Shown here one piece after another: positions 23,827 through 32,148 of a DNA stretch of 64,000 nucleotides. The stretch is from Mesorhizobium sp. CAU 1732 (GTDB lineage: Bacteria > Pseudomonadota > Alphaproteobacteria > Rhizobiales > Rhizobiaceae): assembly GCF_039888675.1 (NCBI RefSeq), contig NZ_JBDQQR010000001.1, forward strand, positions 992,001 through 1,056,000. The letters run 5' to 3'. The translations under genes were made by a program, and so were the position numbers. How positions within the stretch are numbered: the stretch's first letter is position 1; every line of letters starts with the position of its first letter. Below the pieces are notes generated by a model. That model did no database searches. It was not told the origin of the DNA and saw only the letters and a program-made list of their open reading frames with translations.

Positions 23827-26706
23827 TCACTCCGCAGCTTCCATGTGCCCCGCGATGCGGCGCGAGCGCTGCGAGAGGTCTTCGTACTCTTCCTGCCAGT
23901 TGGAGGGGCCGTTGGAGGGGCCGACCTGAACCGCGGTGACCTTGTATTCCGGGCAGTTGGTCGCCCAGTCGGAGAAGTCGGTTGTGATGACGTTGGCCTG
24001 CGTGTCGGGGTGGTGGAATGTCGTGTAGACCACGCCCGGCGCGACGCGCTCGGTGATGAGTGAGCGCAGGGTCGTCTCGCCCGCGCGGCTGGTCAGCCGC
24101 ACCCAATCGCCGTCGCGCACGCCGCGCTGTTCGGCGTCGTGCGGGTGGATTTCCAGCCTGTCCTCACCATGCCAGACGACGTTGTCGGTGCGACGCGTCT
24201 GAGCGCCGACATTGTACTGCGACAGGATGCGGCCGGTGGTGAGCAGAAGCGGGAAGCGCGGGCCGGTCTTCTCGTCGGTTGCGACATATTCGGTGCGGAT
24301 GAACTTGCCCTTGCCGCGCACGAAGCCGTCGATATGCATGATCGGCGTGCCGAGCGGTGCCTGCTCGTTGCAGGGCCACTGAACGGAGCCCATTTCCTCG
24401 AGATAGGCATAGGAAACCTTGGCGAAGCTCGGCGTGGTTGCGGCGATCTCATCCATGATCTGCGACGGATGCGCATAGGACCAGCTAAGCCCCATCGCCT
24501 GCGCGAGTTTCTGCGTGACTTCCCAGTCCGACAGGCCGTTCTTGGGCGCCATCACCTTGCGCACGCGGTTGATGCGGCGCTCGGCATTGGTGAAGGTGCC
24601 GTCCTTCTCCAGGAAGGTCGAGCCCGGCAGGAAGACATGGGCGTAGCGTGCCGTCTCGTTGAGGAAGAGGTCGTGCACGACGACGCACTCCATCGCGGCG
24701 AGGCCGGCGGAGACGTGCTTCGTGTCCGGGTCTGACTGAAGGATGTCCTCGCCCTGGATGTAGATGCCCTTGAACGTGCCCTCGACGGCCGCGTCCAGCA
24801 TGTTCGGGATGCGCAGGCCCGGCTCGTTGTCGAGCTTGGTGCCCCAGAGCGAATCGTAGATGTCGCGCACGGCATCGCCCGAGATGTGGCGGTAGCCGGG
24901 AAGCTCGTGCGGGAACGAGCCCATGTCGCACGCGCCCTGGACGTTGTTCTGCCCGCGCAGCGGGTTCACGCCGACGCCGCGCCGGCCGATATTGCCCGTG
25001 GCCATGGCGAGGTTGGCGATCGCGATGACGGTCGTCGAGCCTTGGCTGTGCTCGGTGACGCCGAGGCCGTAATAGATCGCGCCGTTGCCTCCCGTCGCAT
25101 AGAGGCGCGCGGCGCCGCGGATTTCCTCGGCCGGCACGCCGGAGAGCTTCTCGACTTCTTCCGGCGAGTTCTGCGGCTCGGCGACGAAGGCCGCCCAGTC
25201 CTCGAACTCCGACCAGTCGCAACGCTCGCGGATGAACGCCTCGTCGAACAGGCCTTCGGTGACGATGACATGGGCGAGCGCGGTCAGCACCGCGACATTC
25301 GTGCCGGGCTTGAGCGGCAGATGGTGCGTCGCCTTGGCGTGGACGGAATCCACCGTCTCCGTGACGCGCGGATCGAGCACGATCAGCTTGGCGCCCTGGC
25401 GGATGCGCTTCTTCATGCGCGAGGCGAAAACCGGATGCGCAGCCGATGGATTGGCGCCGATCACCATGATCACGTCGGAATCCTCGACCGAGTCGAAATC
25501 CTGCGTGCCGGCCGAGGTGCCATAGGTCTGGCCGAGGCCGTAGCCGGTCGGCGAGTGGCAGACGCGGGCGCAGGTATCGACGTTGTTGTTGCCGAAACCC
25601 TGCCGGATCAGTTTCTGGACGAGATAGGTTTCCTCATTGGTGCAGCGCGACGAGGTGATGCCGCCGATCGCGGCGCGCCCGTACTGGTACTGGAGGCGGC
25701 GGAATTCATTGGCGGTATGGGTCAGCGCCTCTTCCCACGTGACCTCGCGCCATGGATCGGTGATCTTTTCGCGGATCATCGGGTTGAGGATGCGCTCCTT
25801 GTGCGTCGCATAGCCATAGGCGAAGCGACCCTTGACGCAGCTATGGCCGCGATTGGCCTTGCCGTCCTTCCACGGAACCATGCGAACGAGTTCGTCGCCG
25901 CGCATCTCGGCCTTGAAGGAGCAACCGACGCCGCAATAGGCGCAGGTGGTGATCACGGAGTGTTCCGGCTGGCCGATCTGGATCACCGACTTTTCGGTCA
26001 GCGTCGCGGTCGGGCAGGCCTGCACGCAGGCGCCGCAGGAGACGCACTCGCTCTCGAGAAACGGTTGGTGCATGCCGGGCGAGACGCGGCTTTCGAAGCC
26101 GCGACCTTCGATCGTCAGCGCGAAGGTGCCCTGCACCTCCTCGCAGGCGCGCACGCAGCGCGAGCAGACGATGCACTTTGACGGGTCGTAGGTGAAGTAG
26201 GGGTTGGACTCGTCCTTTGCCATCCAGCGGAAATTGTCCGCGCCGTCCTGCTTATTGAAGACGTGGTTCTCACCCTCGTAGCCATAGCGCACATCGCGCA
26301 GGCCGACGACACCGGCCTGCGTCTGCAATTCGCAGTCGCCATTGGCAGCACACGTCAGGCAGTCGAGCGGATGGTCGGAGATGTAGAGTTCCATCACGCC
26401 GCGACGGATATCCTTGAGGCGTGTGGTCTGGGTCTTGACCACCATGCCCGGCGCAACCGGCGTCGTGCAGGAGGACGGCGTGCCGTTGCGGCCTTCGATC
26501 TCGACGAGACAGAGGCGGCAGGACCCGAACGCATCGACCATGTCGGTCGCGCAGAGCTTGGGGATCGCGATGCCGGCCTCCATCGAGGCGCGCATGATCG
26601 AGGTGCCGGCGGGAACGGTGACGTCGAACCCGTCGACATTGAGCGTGACCTGCTCTGTCGATTTCGAGGCCGGTGTGCCGTAGTCGATTTCGTGAACGAG
26701 ACCCAT
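23827..26706 (-). CDS. fdsA: NAD-dependent formate dehydrogenase alpha (catalytic) subunit
   Basis: A 959-residue molybdenum bis-MGD enzyme that oxidises formate to CO2. N-terminal cluster ligands in order: [2Fe-2S] C52, C63, C66, C80; a His/Cys-ligated cluster site at H112, C116, C119, C125; two ferredoxin-type sets C178/C181/C184/C188 and C221/C224/C227/C231; and the proximal [4Fe-4S] C255, C258, C262, C290. The catalytic site is in CARVCHSPTGYGL, with C383 as the active-site Cys (no selenocysteine), close to Cys386 of Rhodobacter FdsA. The C-terminal MGD-binding domain has RTDNVVWHGEDRLEIHP. Electrons go through FdsB/FdsG to NAD+. An element-bearing 211-bp gap precedes it. Confidence 0.97.
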   Translation of the reverse strand: MGLVHEIDYGTPASKSTEQVTLNVDGFDVTVPAGTSIMRASMEAGIAIPKLCATDMVDAFGSCRLCLVEIEGRNGTPSSCTTPVAPGMVVKTQTTRLKDIRRGVMELYISDHPLDCLTCAANGDCELQTQAGVVGLRDVRYGYEGENHVFNKQDGADNFRWMAKDESNPYFTYDPSKCIVCSRCVRACEEVQGTFALTIEGRGFESRVSPGMHQPFLESECVSCGACVQACPTATLTEKSVIQIGQPEHSVITTCAYCGVGCSFKAEMRGDELVRMVPWKDGKANRGHSCVKGRFAYGYATHKERILNPMIREKITDPWREVTWEEALTHTANEFRRLQYQYGRAAIGGITSSRCTNEETYLVQKLIRQGFGNNNVDTCARVCHSPTGYGLGQTYGTSAGTQDFDSVEDSDVIMVIGANPSAAHPVFASRMKKRIRQGAKLIVLDPRVTETVDSVHAKATHHLPLKPGTNVAVLTALAHVIVTEGLFDEAFIRERCDWSEFEDWAAFVAEPQNSPEEVEKLSGVPAEEIRGAARLYATGGNGAIYYGLGVTEHSQGSTTVIAIANLAMATGNIGRRGVGVNPLRGQNNVQGACDMGSFPHELPGYRHISGDAVRDIYDSLWGTKLDNEPGLRIPNMLDAAVEGTFKGIYIQGEDILQSDPDTKHVSAGLAAMECVVVHDLFLNETARYAHVFLPGSTFLEKDGTFTNAERRINRVRKVMAPKNGLSDWEVTQKLAQAMGLSWSYAHPSQIMDEIAATTPSFAKVSYAYLEEMGSVQWPCNEQAPLGTPIMHIDGFVRGKGKFIRTEYVATDEKTGPRFPLLLTTGRILSQYNVGAQTRRTDNVVWHGEDRLEIHPHDAEQRGVRDGDWVRLTSRAGETTLRSLITERVAPGVVYTTFHHPDTQANVITTDFSDWATNCPEYKVTAVQVGPSNGPSNWQEEYEDLSQRSRRIAGHMEAAE

Positions 26707-26754
26707 CGTGGTTCTCCCTAGAACGAAGAGATAGCGCGGTTACGGAGGCCGGTC

Positions 26755-26905
26755 GACCCCCACTCCGCCTCGCTTCGCTCGGCACCTCTCCCCCGTTCGA
26801 CGGGGGAGAGGAAACCAAGCTGGATTGATGCCGGTGTTTCGGCAGCGCGTCCTCGACCCCGTCGAACGGGGGAGAGGTGGCCCGAAGGGCCGGAGTGGGG
26901 GTCGA
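26755..26905. repeat. Dispersed long inverted repeat, type C
   Basis: The left arm has GACCCCCACTCCGCCTCGCT, with inner CCTCTCCCCCGTTCGACGGG. The right arm has CCCCGTCGAACGGGGGAGAG, then CCGGAGTGGGGGTC. It fills most of the gap between fdsB and fdsA. Confidence 0.8.
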
Positions 26906-26917
26906 ATACCGCCGATA

Positions 26918-28471
26918 TCATTCCGCCGCCTCCAATTTCGCCTGTGGCGCGAAGTCGTCGGGGAAATGGTGGATGGCGCTCATGACGGGATAGGGCGTGA
27001 AGCCGCCGAGCGCGCAGAGCGATCCGAATTTCATCGTGTTGCAGAGGTCGGCGACGAGCGCGAGGTTCTTTTCCGGCTCGATGCCGGCGCCGATCTTGTC
27101 GATCGTCTCGACGCCGCGCGTCGAGCCGATGCGGCAGGGCGTGCACTTGCCGCAACTCTCGATGGCGCAGAACTCCATCGCGAAGCGCGCCTGCTTGAGC
27201 ATGTCGGCCGTATCGTCGAACACCGTGATGCCGGCGTGCCCGATCAACCCGTCCTTGGCCGCGAACGCTTCGTAGTCGAAGGGCGTGTCGAAAAGTTCAC
27301 GCGGGAAATACGCGCCGAGCGGTCCGCCGACCTGAACCGCCTTGACCGGACGACCGGTTGCCGTACCGCCGCCGATCTCGTCGACGATTTCGCCCAGCGT
27401 CATGCCGAAGCCGGCCTCGAACAGCCCGCCATGCTTCACATTGCCGGCAATCTGGATCGGGATCGTGCCGCGCGAGCGACCGATGCCGAAATCGCGGTAA
27501 TGGTCCGCGCCCTTGTCGAGAATGACGGGAACGGACGCCAGCGAAATCACGTTGTTGACGACGGTGGGCTTGCCGAAAAGACCCTGTAACGCGGGCAGCG
27601 GCGGCTTGGCGCGGACCACGCCCCGCTTGCCTTCGAGCGAGTTGAGCAGTGAGGTTTCCTCGCCGCAGACATAGGCGCCGGCACCGACGCGCACTTCCAT
27701 GTCGAAGGCGTTGGGCGAGCCGAGCACGGTCGCGCCGAGGATGCCGAAATGCCGCGCGACGTCGATGGCCGCGTTCATGGCGGCGATCGCATGCGGATAT
27801 TCCGAGCGGATGTAGATGTAGCCCTTGGTGGCGCCGGTCGCGATGCCGGCGATCGCCATGCCCTCGATGAGCACGAAGGGATCGCCCTCCATGATCATGC
27901 GGTCGGCGAAGGTGGCGGAGTCGCCTTCGTCGGCGTTGCAGACGATGTATTTGCGGTCAGCCACCGCATCCATCACCGTCTTCCACTTGATGCCGGTCGG
28001 AAAGCCTGCACCGCCGCGCCCACGCAGGCCGGAATCGGTCACGGTCTTGACGATGTCGGCGGGCGTCATGGAGACGGCCTTGCGCAGGCCGGTCAGGCCG
28101 CCATGGGCCTCATAGTCGCCGAGCGACAGCGGATCGGTGATGCCGCAGCGCGCGAAGGTGAGGCGGCTCTGGCGGGAGAGGAACGGGATTTCGTCGGTCT
28201 TGCCGCGTGATTTTTCGTGATTGCCGCCCGATAGAAAATCCGCATCGAAGAGCGACGCGACATCGGACGGCTTGACCGGGCCGTATGCGACACGGCCGGC
28301 CTCCGTCTCGATTTCGACCATGGGTTCGAGCCAGTAGAGGCCGCGCGATCCGGTGCGCACGATCTTCACGTCGAGCGAGCGCTTCTCGATCTCCGCGCGA
28401 ACGGCCTTGGCGACCTTTTCAGCGCCGAGCGCCAGCGCGCCGGAATCCTTCGAGATGTAGATTGTGGTCAT
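26918..28471 (-). CDS. fdsB: NAD-dependent formate dehydrogenase beta subunit (diaphorase)
   Basis: A 517-residue subunit homologous to NuoF. The N-terminal ~90 residues form a thioredoxin-like [2Fe-2S]-type domain without the cluster cysteines. Next come the NADH-binding GLRGRGGAGFPTGIKW motif, the FMN-binding stretch CNADEGDSATFADRMIMEGDP, and the C-terminal [4Fe-4S] motif ESCGKCTPCRIGSTRG. It accepts electrons from FdsA and reduces NAD+. ATG 28471 is the chosen start; the open frame above it enters a palindromic repeat. A 181-bp gap with a type B repeat separates it from fdsG. Confidence 0.96.
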   Translation of the reverse strand: MTTIYISKDSGALALGAEKVAKAVRAEIEKRSLDVKIVRTGSRGLYWLEPMVEIETEAGRVAYGPVKPSDVASLFDADFLSGGNHEKSRGKTDEIPFLSRQSRLTFARCGITDPLSLGDYEAHGGLTGLRKAVSMTPADIVKTVTDSGLRGRGGAGFPTGIKWKTVMDAVADRKYIVCNADEGDSATFADRMIMEGDPFVLIEGMAIAGIATGATKGYIYIRSEYPHAIAAMNAAIDVARHFGILGATVLGSPNAFDMEVRVGAGAYVCGEETSLLNSLEGKRGVVRAKPPLPALQGLFGKPTVVNNVISLASVPVILDKGADHYRDFGIGRSRGTIPIQIAGNVKHGGLFEAGFGMTLGEIVDEIGGGTATGRPVKAVQVGGPLGAYFPRELFDTPFDYEAFAAKDGLIGHAGITVFDDTADMLKQARFAMEFCAIESCGKCTPCRIGSTRGVETIDKIGAGIEPEKNLALVADLCNTMKFGSLCALGGFTPYPVMSAIHHFPDDFAPQAKLEAAE

Positions 28472-28495
28472 GCCGAAGTCCCCGCGATGCATGGA

Positions 28496-28637
28496 CCCCC
28501 ACCCCCAACCCCTCCCCACAAGGGGGAGGGAGACACGGGCGGTGTGGATTCCACGTCAATGTTGCGCCAGGCTGCAAAGAAGGCGCGACGCGGGCGACCT
28601 CCCTCCCCCTTGTGGGGAGGGGTAAGGGGTGGGGGTA
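28496..28637. repeat. Dispersed long inverted repeat, type B copy 2
   Basis: The arms (GACCCCCACCCCCAACCCCT with CACAAGGGGGAGGGA, and the complement ending GGTAAGGGGTGGGGGTA) match those at 12748 and 36182. This copy lies between fdsG and fdsB. Confidence 0.85.
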
Positions 28638-28652
28638 GCTGACTTGCCGCGG

Positions 28653-29132
28653 TCACGTCCGCACCTCTGCGACGATGTCGTCGATCGCATCCGCATCGAG
28701 CCTGCCGATCACCTCGCCGTCGAGCATCGCAGCCGGCGCGCAGGCGCAGAGCCCCAGGCAGTAGACCGGCTCGAGCGTGACGGAGCCGTCCGCCGCGGTT
28801 TCATGGAAGCCGATGCCGAGGGCCTGCTTGACCATCGCGGCAACGCGCTCGGAGCCCATCGACTGGCAGGCTTCGGCCTGACAGAGCTTCAGCACATGGC
28901 GTCCCGCGGGCTCTCGGCGGTAATCGTGGTAGAAGCTGACGACGCCATGGACCTCGGCGTTGGAAATGTTGAGCGCCGCCGCGATCACGGGGAGCGTTTC
29001 GGTCGGCACGAAACCGAACTCGTGCTGGATTTCATGCAGAATCGGCAGGAGCGGACCTTCGAGACCCTTGAGGTCGTCGATGATCGCGGCCACGCGTGCG
29101 GCGGTTTCGGTACCTTGCGGCTGCATCCTCAC
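28653..29132 (-). CDS. fdsG: NAD-dependent formate dehydrogenase gamma subunit
   Basis: A 159-residue NuoE-like subunit. The [2Fe-2S] ligands are in LCQAEACQSMG and YCLGLCACAPAAML. FdsG pairs with FdsB in electron transfer to NAD+. The start is GTG at 29132, with GGAGGG six bases upstream; ATG at 29126 is the alternative. It is the first structural gene of the fds operon and is preceded by a 135-bp region with several palindromes. Confidence 0.95.
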   Translation of the reverse strand: MRMQPQGTETAARVAAIIDDLKGLEGPLLPILHEIQHEFGFVPTETLPVIAAALNISNAEVHGVVSFYHDYRREPAGRHVLKLCQAEACQSMGSERVAAMVKQALGIGFHETAADGSVTLEPVYCLGLCACAPAAMLDGEVIGRLDADAIDDIVAEVRT

Positions 29133-29176
29133 GCAGCGCCCTCCCTATAAGATCGCGGAAGTCCGCTAAATCGCCA

Positions 29177-29240
29177 CGAAATCAGTCAATTTCGCCGAAA
29201 TCAATAAAGCCGTCTCGTCGCTCGATAGAAGATTTCTATC
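29177..29240 (-). promoter_or_regulatory. Palindrome cluster upstream of fdsG, candidate LysR operator
   Basis: Two kinds of site are visible. A perfect 17-bp dyad GATAGAA-GAT-TTCTATC (29224-29240) contains ATA-N9-TAT, a shape typical of LysR boxes. Nearer the gene, CGAAAT (29177), ATTTCG (29189) and CGAAAT (29196) form alternating half-sites, including the perfect 13-bp palindrome ATTTCGCCGAAAT and a repeated CGAAATCA 19 bp apart. The adjacent LysR gene lies immediately upstream. Confidence 0.55.
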
Positions 29241-29267
29241 AAAATTTTGCTTGGCTCTACGGGTAAG

Positions 29268-30167
29268 CTACTTACGGGCGGAAAAATCGTCGGCCAGCGC
29301 CTTTGCCTGGTCCAGAAGCGCCGCGACGAGGGGCGTGTGCGGCTCGCGTTCCGCTGCGACCAGTCCGACGAGATGGCTGGCATCCGGCTCGACGATGGGG
29401 ATGGCCCGGATCGGCTCCGCGAAGCCGAAGGTCTCGGCCAGGTTGAGCGGCATGATCGAGGACCATTTGCCGGTCCGGATATGGGAAAACAGCACGATCA
29501 TCGAATTGCTCTCCAGCGTCGGGCGCGCAGATGCGCCCGCTTCCGCCAGATGCTGGTCGATGATGCGGCGGTTCTGCATGTCGGGCGTCAGGAGGCAGAG
29601 CGGCAGGTCCGCCACTTCCGCCCAGGTGACCTGCGTACGGTCGGAATAGACGTTTCCTGCCGCGGTGATGAGTTGATACCGCTCCGAATAGAGCGGCACG
29701 GAAATGACGCGGCCGAGCGGCTCGTTGTCGAGATAGGTGATGCCGACCTCGATGTCGAAATTGCCGAGCAGCGACAGAACCTCGATCGACGTGCGCGACA
29801 GGACGGTGAAGGTAACGCCCGGGTGACGCTCGCGAAACGGCGTGGTCAGCCTGGGAACCATGGCCAGTGCGGTCGGGATCGCAGCGATGCGGACGCGACC
29901 CGAGAGGCCGTGCCGCGCGGCGCGCATTTCCTCGCGCATGGTACGTGCGTCGCCGGTGATGCGGCGCGCCCAGATCAGCACCTGCTCGCCCTCCGGCGTC
30001 AGACCCTGGAAGCGGGAGCCCCGCTGCACCAGCATGACGCCGAGCTGGTCTTCCAGTTGCTTGATCGCGGCAGAGAGCGTGGGTTGCGTGATGCCCAAAT
30101 CCTCCGCCGCCCGGCCGAAATGGCGGCTGCGGGCGAGAGCGATGAAGAATTCGAGCTTGTCGATCAT
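29268..30167 (-). CDS. LysR family regulator, probably of the fds operon
   Basis: A 299-residue LTTR. The N-terminal winged helix is MIDKLEFFIALARSRHFGRA followed by AEDLGITQPTLSAAIKQLED, and the C-terminal effector domain starts at about residue 90. It is co-oriented with fdsG and ends 135 bp before it, and rhizobial and other fds operons commonly have such a LysR gene upstream. Formate or a related signal as effector is inference. The divergent gene upstream encodes an FMN reductase. Confidence 0.92.
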   Translation of the reverse strand: MIDKLEFFIALARSRHFGRAAEDLGITQPTLSAAIKQLEDQLGVMLVQRGSRFQGLTPEGEQVLIWARRITGDARTMREEMRAARHGLSGRVRIAAIPTALAMVPRLTTPFRERHPGVTFTVLSRTSIEVLSLLGNFDIEVGITYLDNEPLGRVISVPLYSERYQLITAAGNVYSDRTQVTWAEVADLPLCLLTPDMQNRRIIDQHLAEAGASARPTLESNSMIVLFSHIRTGKWSSIMPLNLAETFGFAEPIRAIPIVEPDASHLVGLVAAEREPHTPLVAALLDQAKALADDFSARK

Positions 30168-30296
30168 GCGGCGGGCTCCGTGGGTGGACGATTTGTGCCG
30201 CTCGCGGCCCTGCTGTCAAACGCACCTCTGTTCACGCCCGCCTATAAGCCTATCTGGGGGTGACACGACATTGCACAGCACCGGAAGGAATTTGAC

Positions 30297-30860
30297 TTGA
30301 AGCCACGTCTGAACATCATCATCGCCAGCACACGACCCGGCCGCATCGGTCCAAAGGTCGCGGCATGGATCGACGCCTCTGCCAAAAAGCACGGAAAATT
30401 CGACGTGTCGCTGGTCGATCTCGTCGATTTCAACCTGCCGGTCTACGACGAGCCGAAGCATCCGAGCATGCAGGACTACAAGCACGACCATACGAAAGCG
30501 TGGTCGAAGAGCGTCGCGTCGGCCGATGCCTATCTGTTCGTGATGCCGGAGTACAATTACTGCGCGCCGCCGTCGCTGGTGAACGCGCTCACCTATGTCT
30601 CGAAGGAATGGGCATACAAGCCGGCCGGCATCGTCAGCTATGGCGGATTGTCAGGCGGGTTGCGCGCGGCGCAGTCGATCAAGCCGCTGCTCACGAGTGT
30701 TCGTGTCATGCCGTTGCCCGAGGGCGTGGCGATCCCCTACGTCTCCAAGGCCATCGAGAACGACGAATTCAAGGCGTCGGACATGATGGAGGAAGGTGCT
30801 GGCGTGATGCTCGGCGAACTCCATCGCTGGACCGAGGCGCTGAAATCCATGCGCTCATAA
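30297..30860 (+). CDS. NAD(P)H-dependent FMN reductase (flavodoxin-like fold)
   Basis: A 187-residue protein of the NADPH-dependent FMN reductase family. The phosphate-binding loop is IIASTRPGRIGPKVAAWI at the N-terminus. The FMN isoalloxazine region is MPEYNYCAPPSLVNALTYVS, and GIVSYGGLSGGLRAAQ follows. The only workable start is TTG 30297, with GGAAGGAA nine bases upstream. These enzymes reduce FMN, quinones or metals. The physiological role here is unclear. It is divergent from the LysR gene and followed by a strong bidirectional terminator. Confidence 0.9.
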   Translation: MKPRLNIIIASTRPGRIGPKVAAWIDASAKKHGKFDVSLVDLVDFNLPVYDEPKHPSMQDYKHDHTKAWSKSVASADAYLFVMPEYNYCAPPSLVNALTYVSKEWAYKPAGIVSYGGLSGGLRAAQSIKPLLTSVRVMPLPEGVAIPYVSKAIENDEFKASDMMEEGAGVMLGELHRWTEALKSMRS

Positions 30861-30868
30861 CAGCCGGA

Positions 30869-30901
30869 TGCGCCCGGAGGCATGACCTGTCTCCGGGCGC
30901 A
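30869..30901. terminator. Bidirectional terminator between the FMN reductase and VOC genes
   Basis: An 11-bp perfect stem, TGCGCCCGGAG (30869-30879) with CTCCGGGCGCA (30891-30901), and an 11-nt loop. It lies between two convergent stops, 30860 and 30907. Confidence 0.8.
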
Positions 30902-30906
30902 AATCC

Positions 30907-31329
30907 TTATGTTGACTGCTCGATCATCCCGGAATTGACCATCCACGGGATGCCGTATTTGTCGATCAGCATGCCGAACTTGCGCGCCCAGAACGTCGCC
31001 TCCATCGGCATGCGCACGTCGCCGTCCTCGGCGAGCGCGGCAAAGATGCGCTCCGCCCGCGCATCGTCGTCAAGCTGGATCGAGAGGGTGAAACCCTCCG
31101 GGGGTGCGTAGGGCATGCTGTCCGGCGTATCCGCGCCCATCAGTTCGGCGCCGTCGGCGACCAGATAGGCGTTCATGATCTTGTCCTGCGATTCCGGGCT
31201 GAAATGCTCGGCCATCGGCGTTTCGCCGTTGCTGATCATGGCCTTGATCTCGCCGTCCAGAACCCCGGCGTAGAATTCGAAGGCCTCGCGGCACTTTCCA
31301 TCGAATGAGAGGTAGGCAACAAATCGCAT
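30907..31329 (-). CDS. VOC family protein, PhnB-like (copy 1)
   Basis: A 140-residue glyoxalase/bleomycin-resistance fold protein of the PhnB/DUF899-like group: MRFVAYLSFDGKCREAFEFY at the N-terminus, with AMISNGETPMAEHFSPESQD and ATFWARKFGMLIDKYGIPWM later. Members are often annotated as 3-demethylubiquinone methyltransferase-like, but the enzymatic activity is unproven. An upstream co-directional PhnB-like gene (31482-31958) is separated by a 152-bp gap occupied by a nine-copy 14-bp tandem repeat. Confidence 0.88.
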   Translation of the reverse strand: MRFVAYLSFDGKCREAFEFYAGVLDGEIKAMISNGETPMAEHFSPESQDKIMNAYLVADGAELMGADTPDSMPYAPPEGFTLSIQLDDDARAERIFAALAEDGDVRMPMEATFWARKFGMLIDKYGIPWMVNSGMIEQST

Positions 31330-31342
31330 GACAGTCCTCCTT

Positions 31343-31468
31343 CAGGTTTTGCTTGGCAGGTTTTGCTTGGCAGGTTTTGCTTGGCAGGTTTTGCTTGGCA
31401 GGTTTTGCTTGGCAGGTTTTGCTTGGCAGGTTTTGCCTGGCAGGTCTTGCTTGGCAGGTCTTGCCTGG
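31343..31468. repeat. Nine tandem copies of a 14-bp unit
   Basis: The unit is CAGGTTTTGCTTGG. Copies 1-6 (31343-31426) are identical. Copy 7 has GCCTGG, copy 8 has GGTCTT, and copy 9 has both changes, so divergence rises toward the right end. 126 bp equals exactly 9 x 14. There are no spacers, so this is a minisatellite and not a CRISPR. It lies between two co-directional VOC genes, 13 bp upstream of the start of the first. Confidence 0.97.
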
Positions 31469-31481
31469 AACGAAATCGCAG

Positions 31482-31958
31482 TCAGCCGCGCGCGGCAGCT
31501 TCGAGCGCGGCGATGTCGAGCTTCACCATTTTCATCATCGCCTTGTTTACCCGGTTGGCCTTCTCGCGATCCGGGCCGGAATACAGCTCGATCAGCACGC
31601 GCGGCACGATCTGCCATGAGAGGCCGTAACGGTCGACCAACCAGCCGCACTGCACGTCCTTGCCGCCGTCGCCCAGTCTGTCCCAGTAATAGTCGACCTC
31701 GGCCTGGTCCTTGCACTCGACCTGGAACGAGATGGCGTGGTTGAAGCTGAAATCCATCTTTCCGCCGTTGAGGCCGACGAACTGGTTGCCTTCGATCTCG
31801 AACTCGACCGTCAGCGGGACCGAGCCGTCATTGCCCGGCGTATCCTTCGGAGCCTGGACGATGCGGCCCATCTTCGCGTTCTTGAAGATCGAGGTGTAGA
31901 AGCGGGCCGCTTCCTCGGCCTGGGTCTCGAACCACAGGCATGTTGTTATCGTCTGCAT
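31482..31958 (-). CDS. VOC family protein, PhnB-like (copy 2)
   Basis: A 158-residue PhnB-like VOC protein: MQTITTCLWFETQAEEAARF, a central VEFEIEGNQFVGLNGGKMDF, and CGWLVDRYGLSWQIVPRVL. The start at ATG 31958 has a perfect AGGAGG ribosome-binding site, while the open frame upstream is a shadow. It is probably co-transcribed with the downstream VOC gene through the tandem repeat. Function is unassigned. Confidence 0.88.
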   Translation of the reverse strand: MQTITTCLWFETQAEEAARFYTSIFKNAKMGRIVQAPKDTPGNDGSVPLTVEFEIEGNQFVGLNGGKMDFSFNHAISFQVECKDQAEVDYYWDRLGDGGKDVQCGWLVDRYGLSWQIVPRVLIELYSGPDREKANRVNKAMMKMVKLDIAALEAAARG

Positions 31959-32148
31959 GGTGTTTCCTCCTGCTGCGCCGGGGGTCGCGTTCCCTGCGCG
32001 ATTGCCCCAAGGACGGACGCGCTGCCCATCATCCGACATGGCTGTGGAATATTTTTGATGGTGCGCTTTTTGGCGTCCGCGTCTGCCATGCTTGGTTCGC
32101 GCGCCGAATTGCACTATCTCAGGCGCAGCATAGAACCAGAAGAGCGCC

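Noticed and set aside
31343-31468. Possible CRISPR array
   Set aside because: The 14-bp units are directly adjacent with no spacers, and no cas genes are near; it is a minisatellite.
31342-31716. 124-codon minus-strand frame reading through the 14-bp array
   Set aside because: It lies opposite or out of frame with the VOC genes, its repeat translation is forced by the array, and it has no ribosome-binding site.
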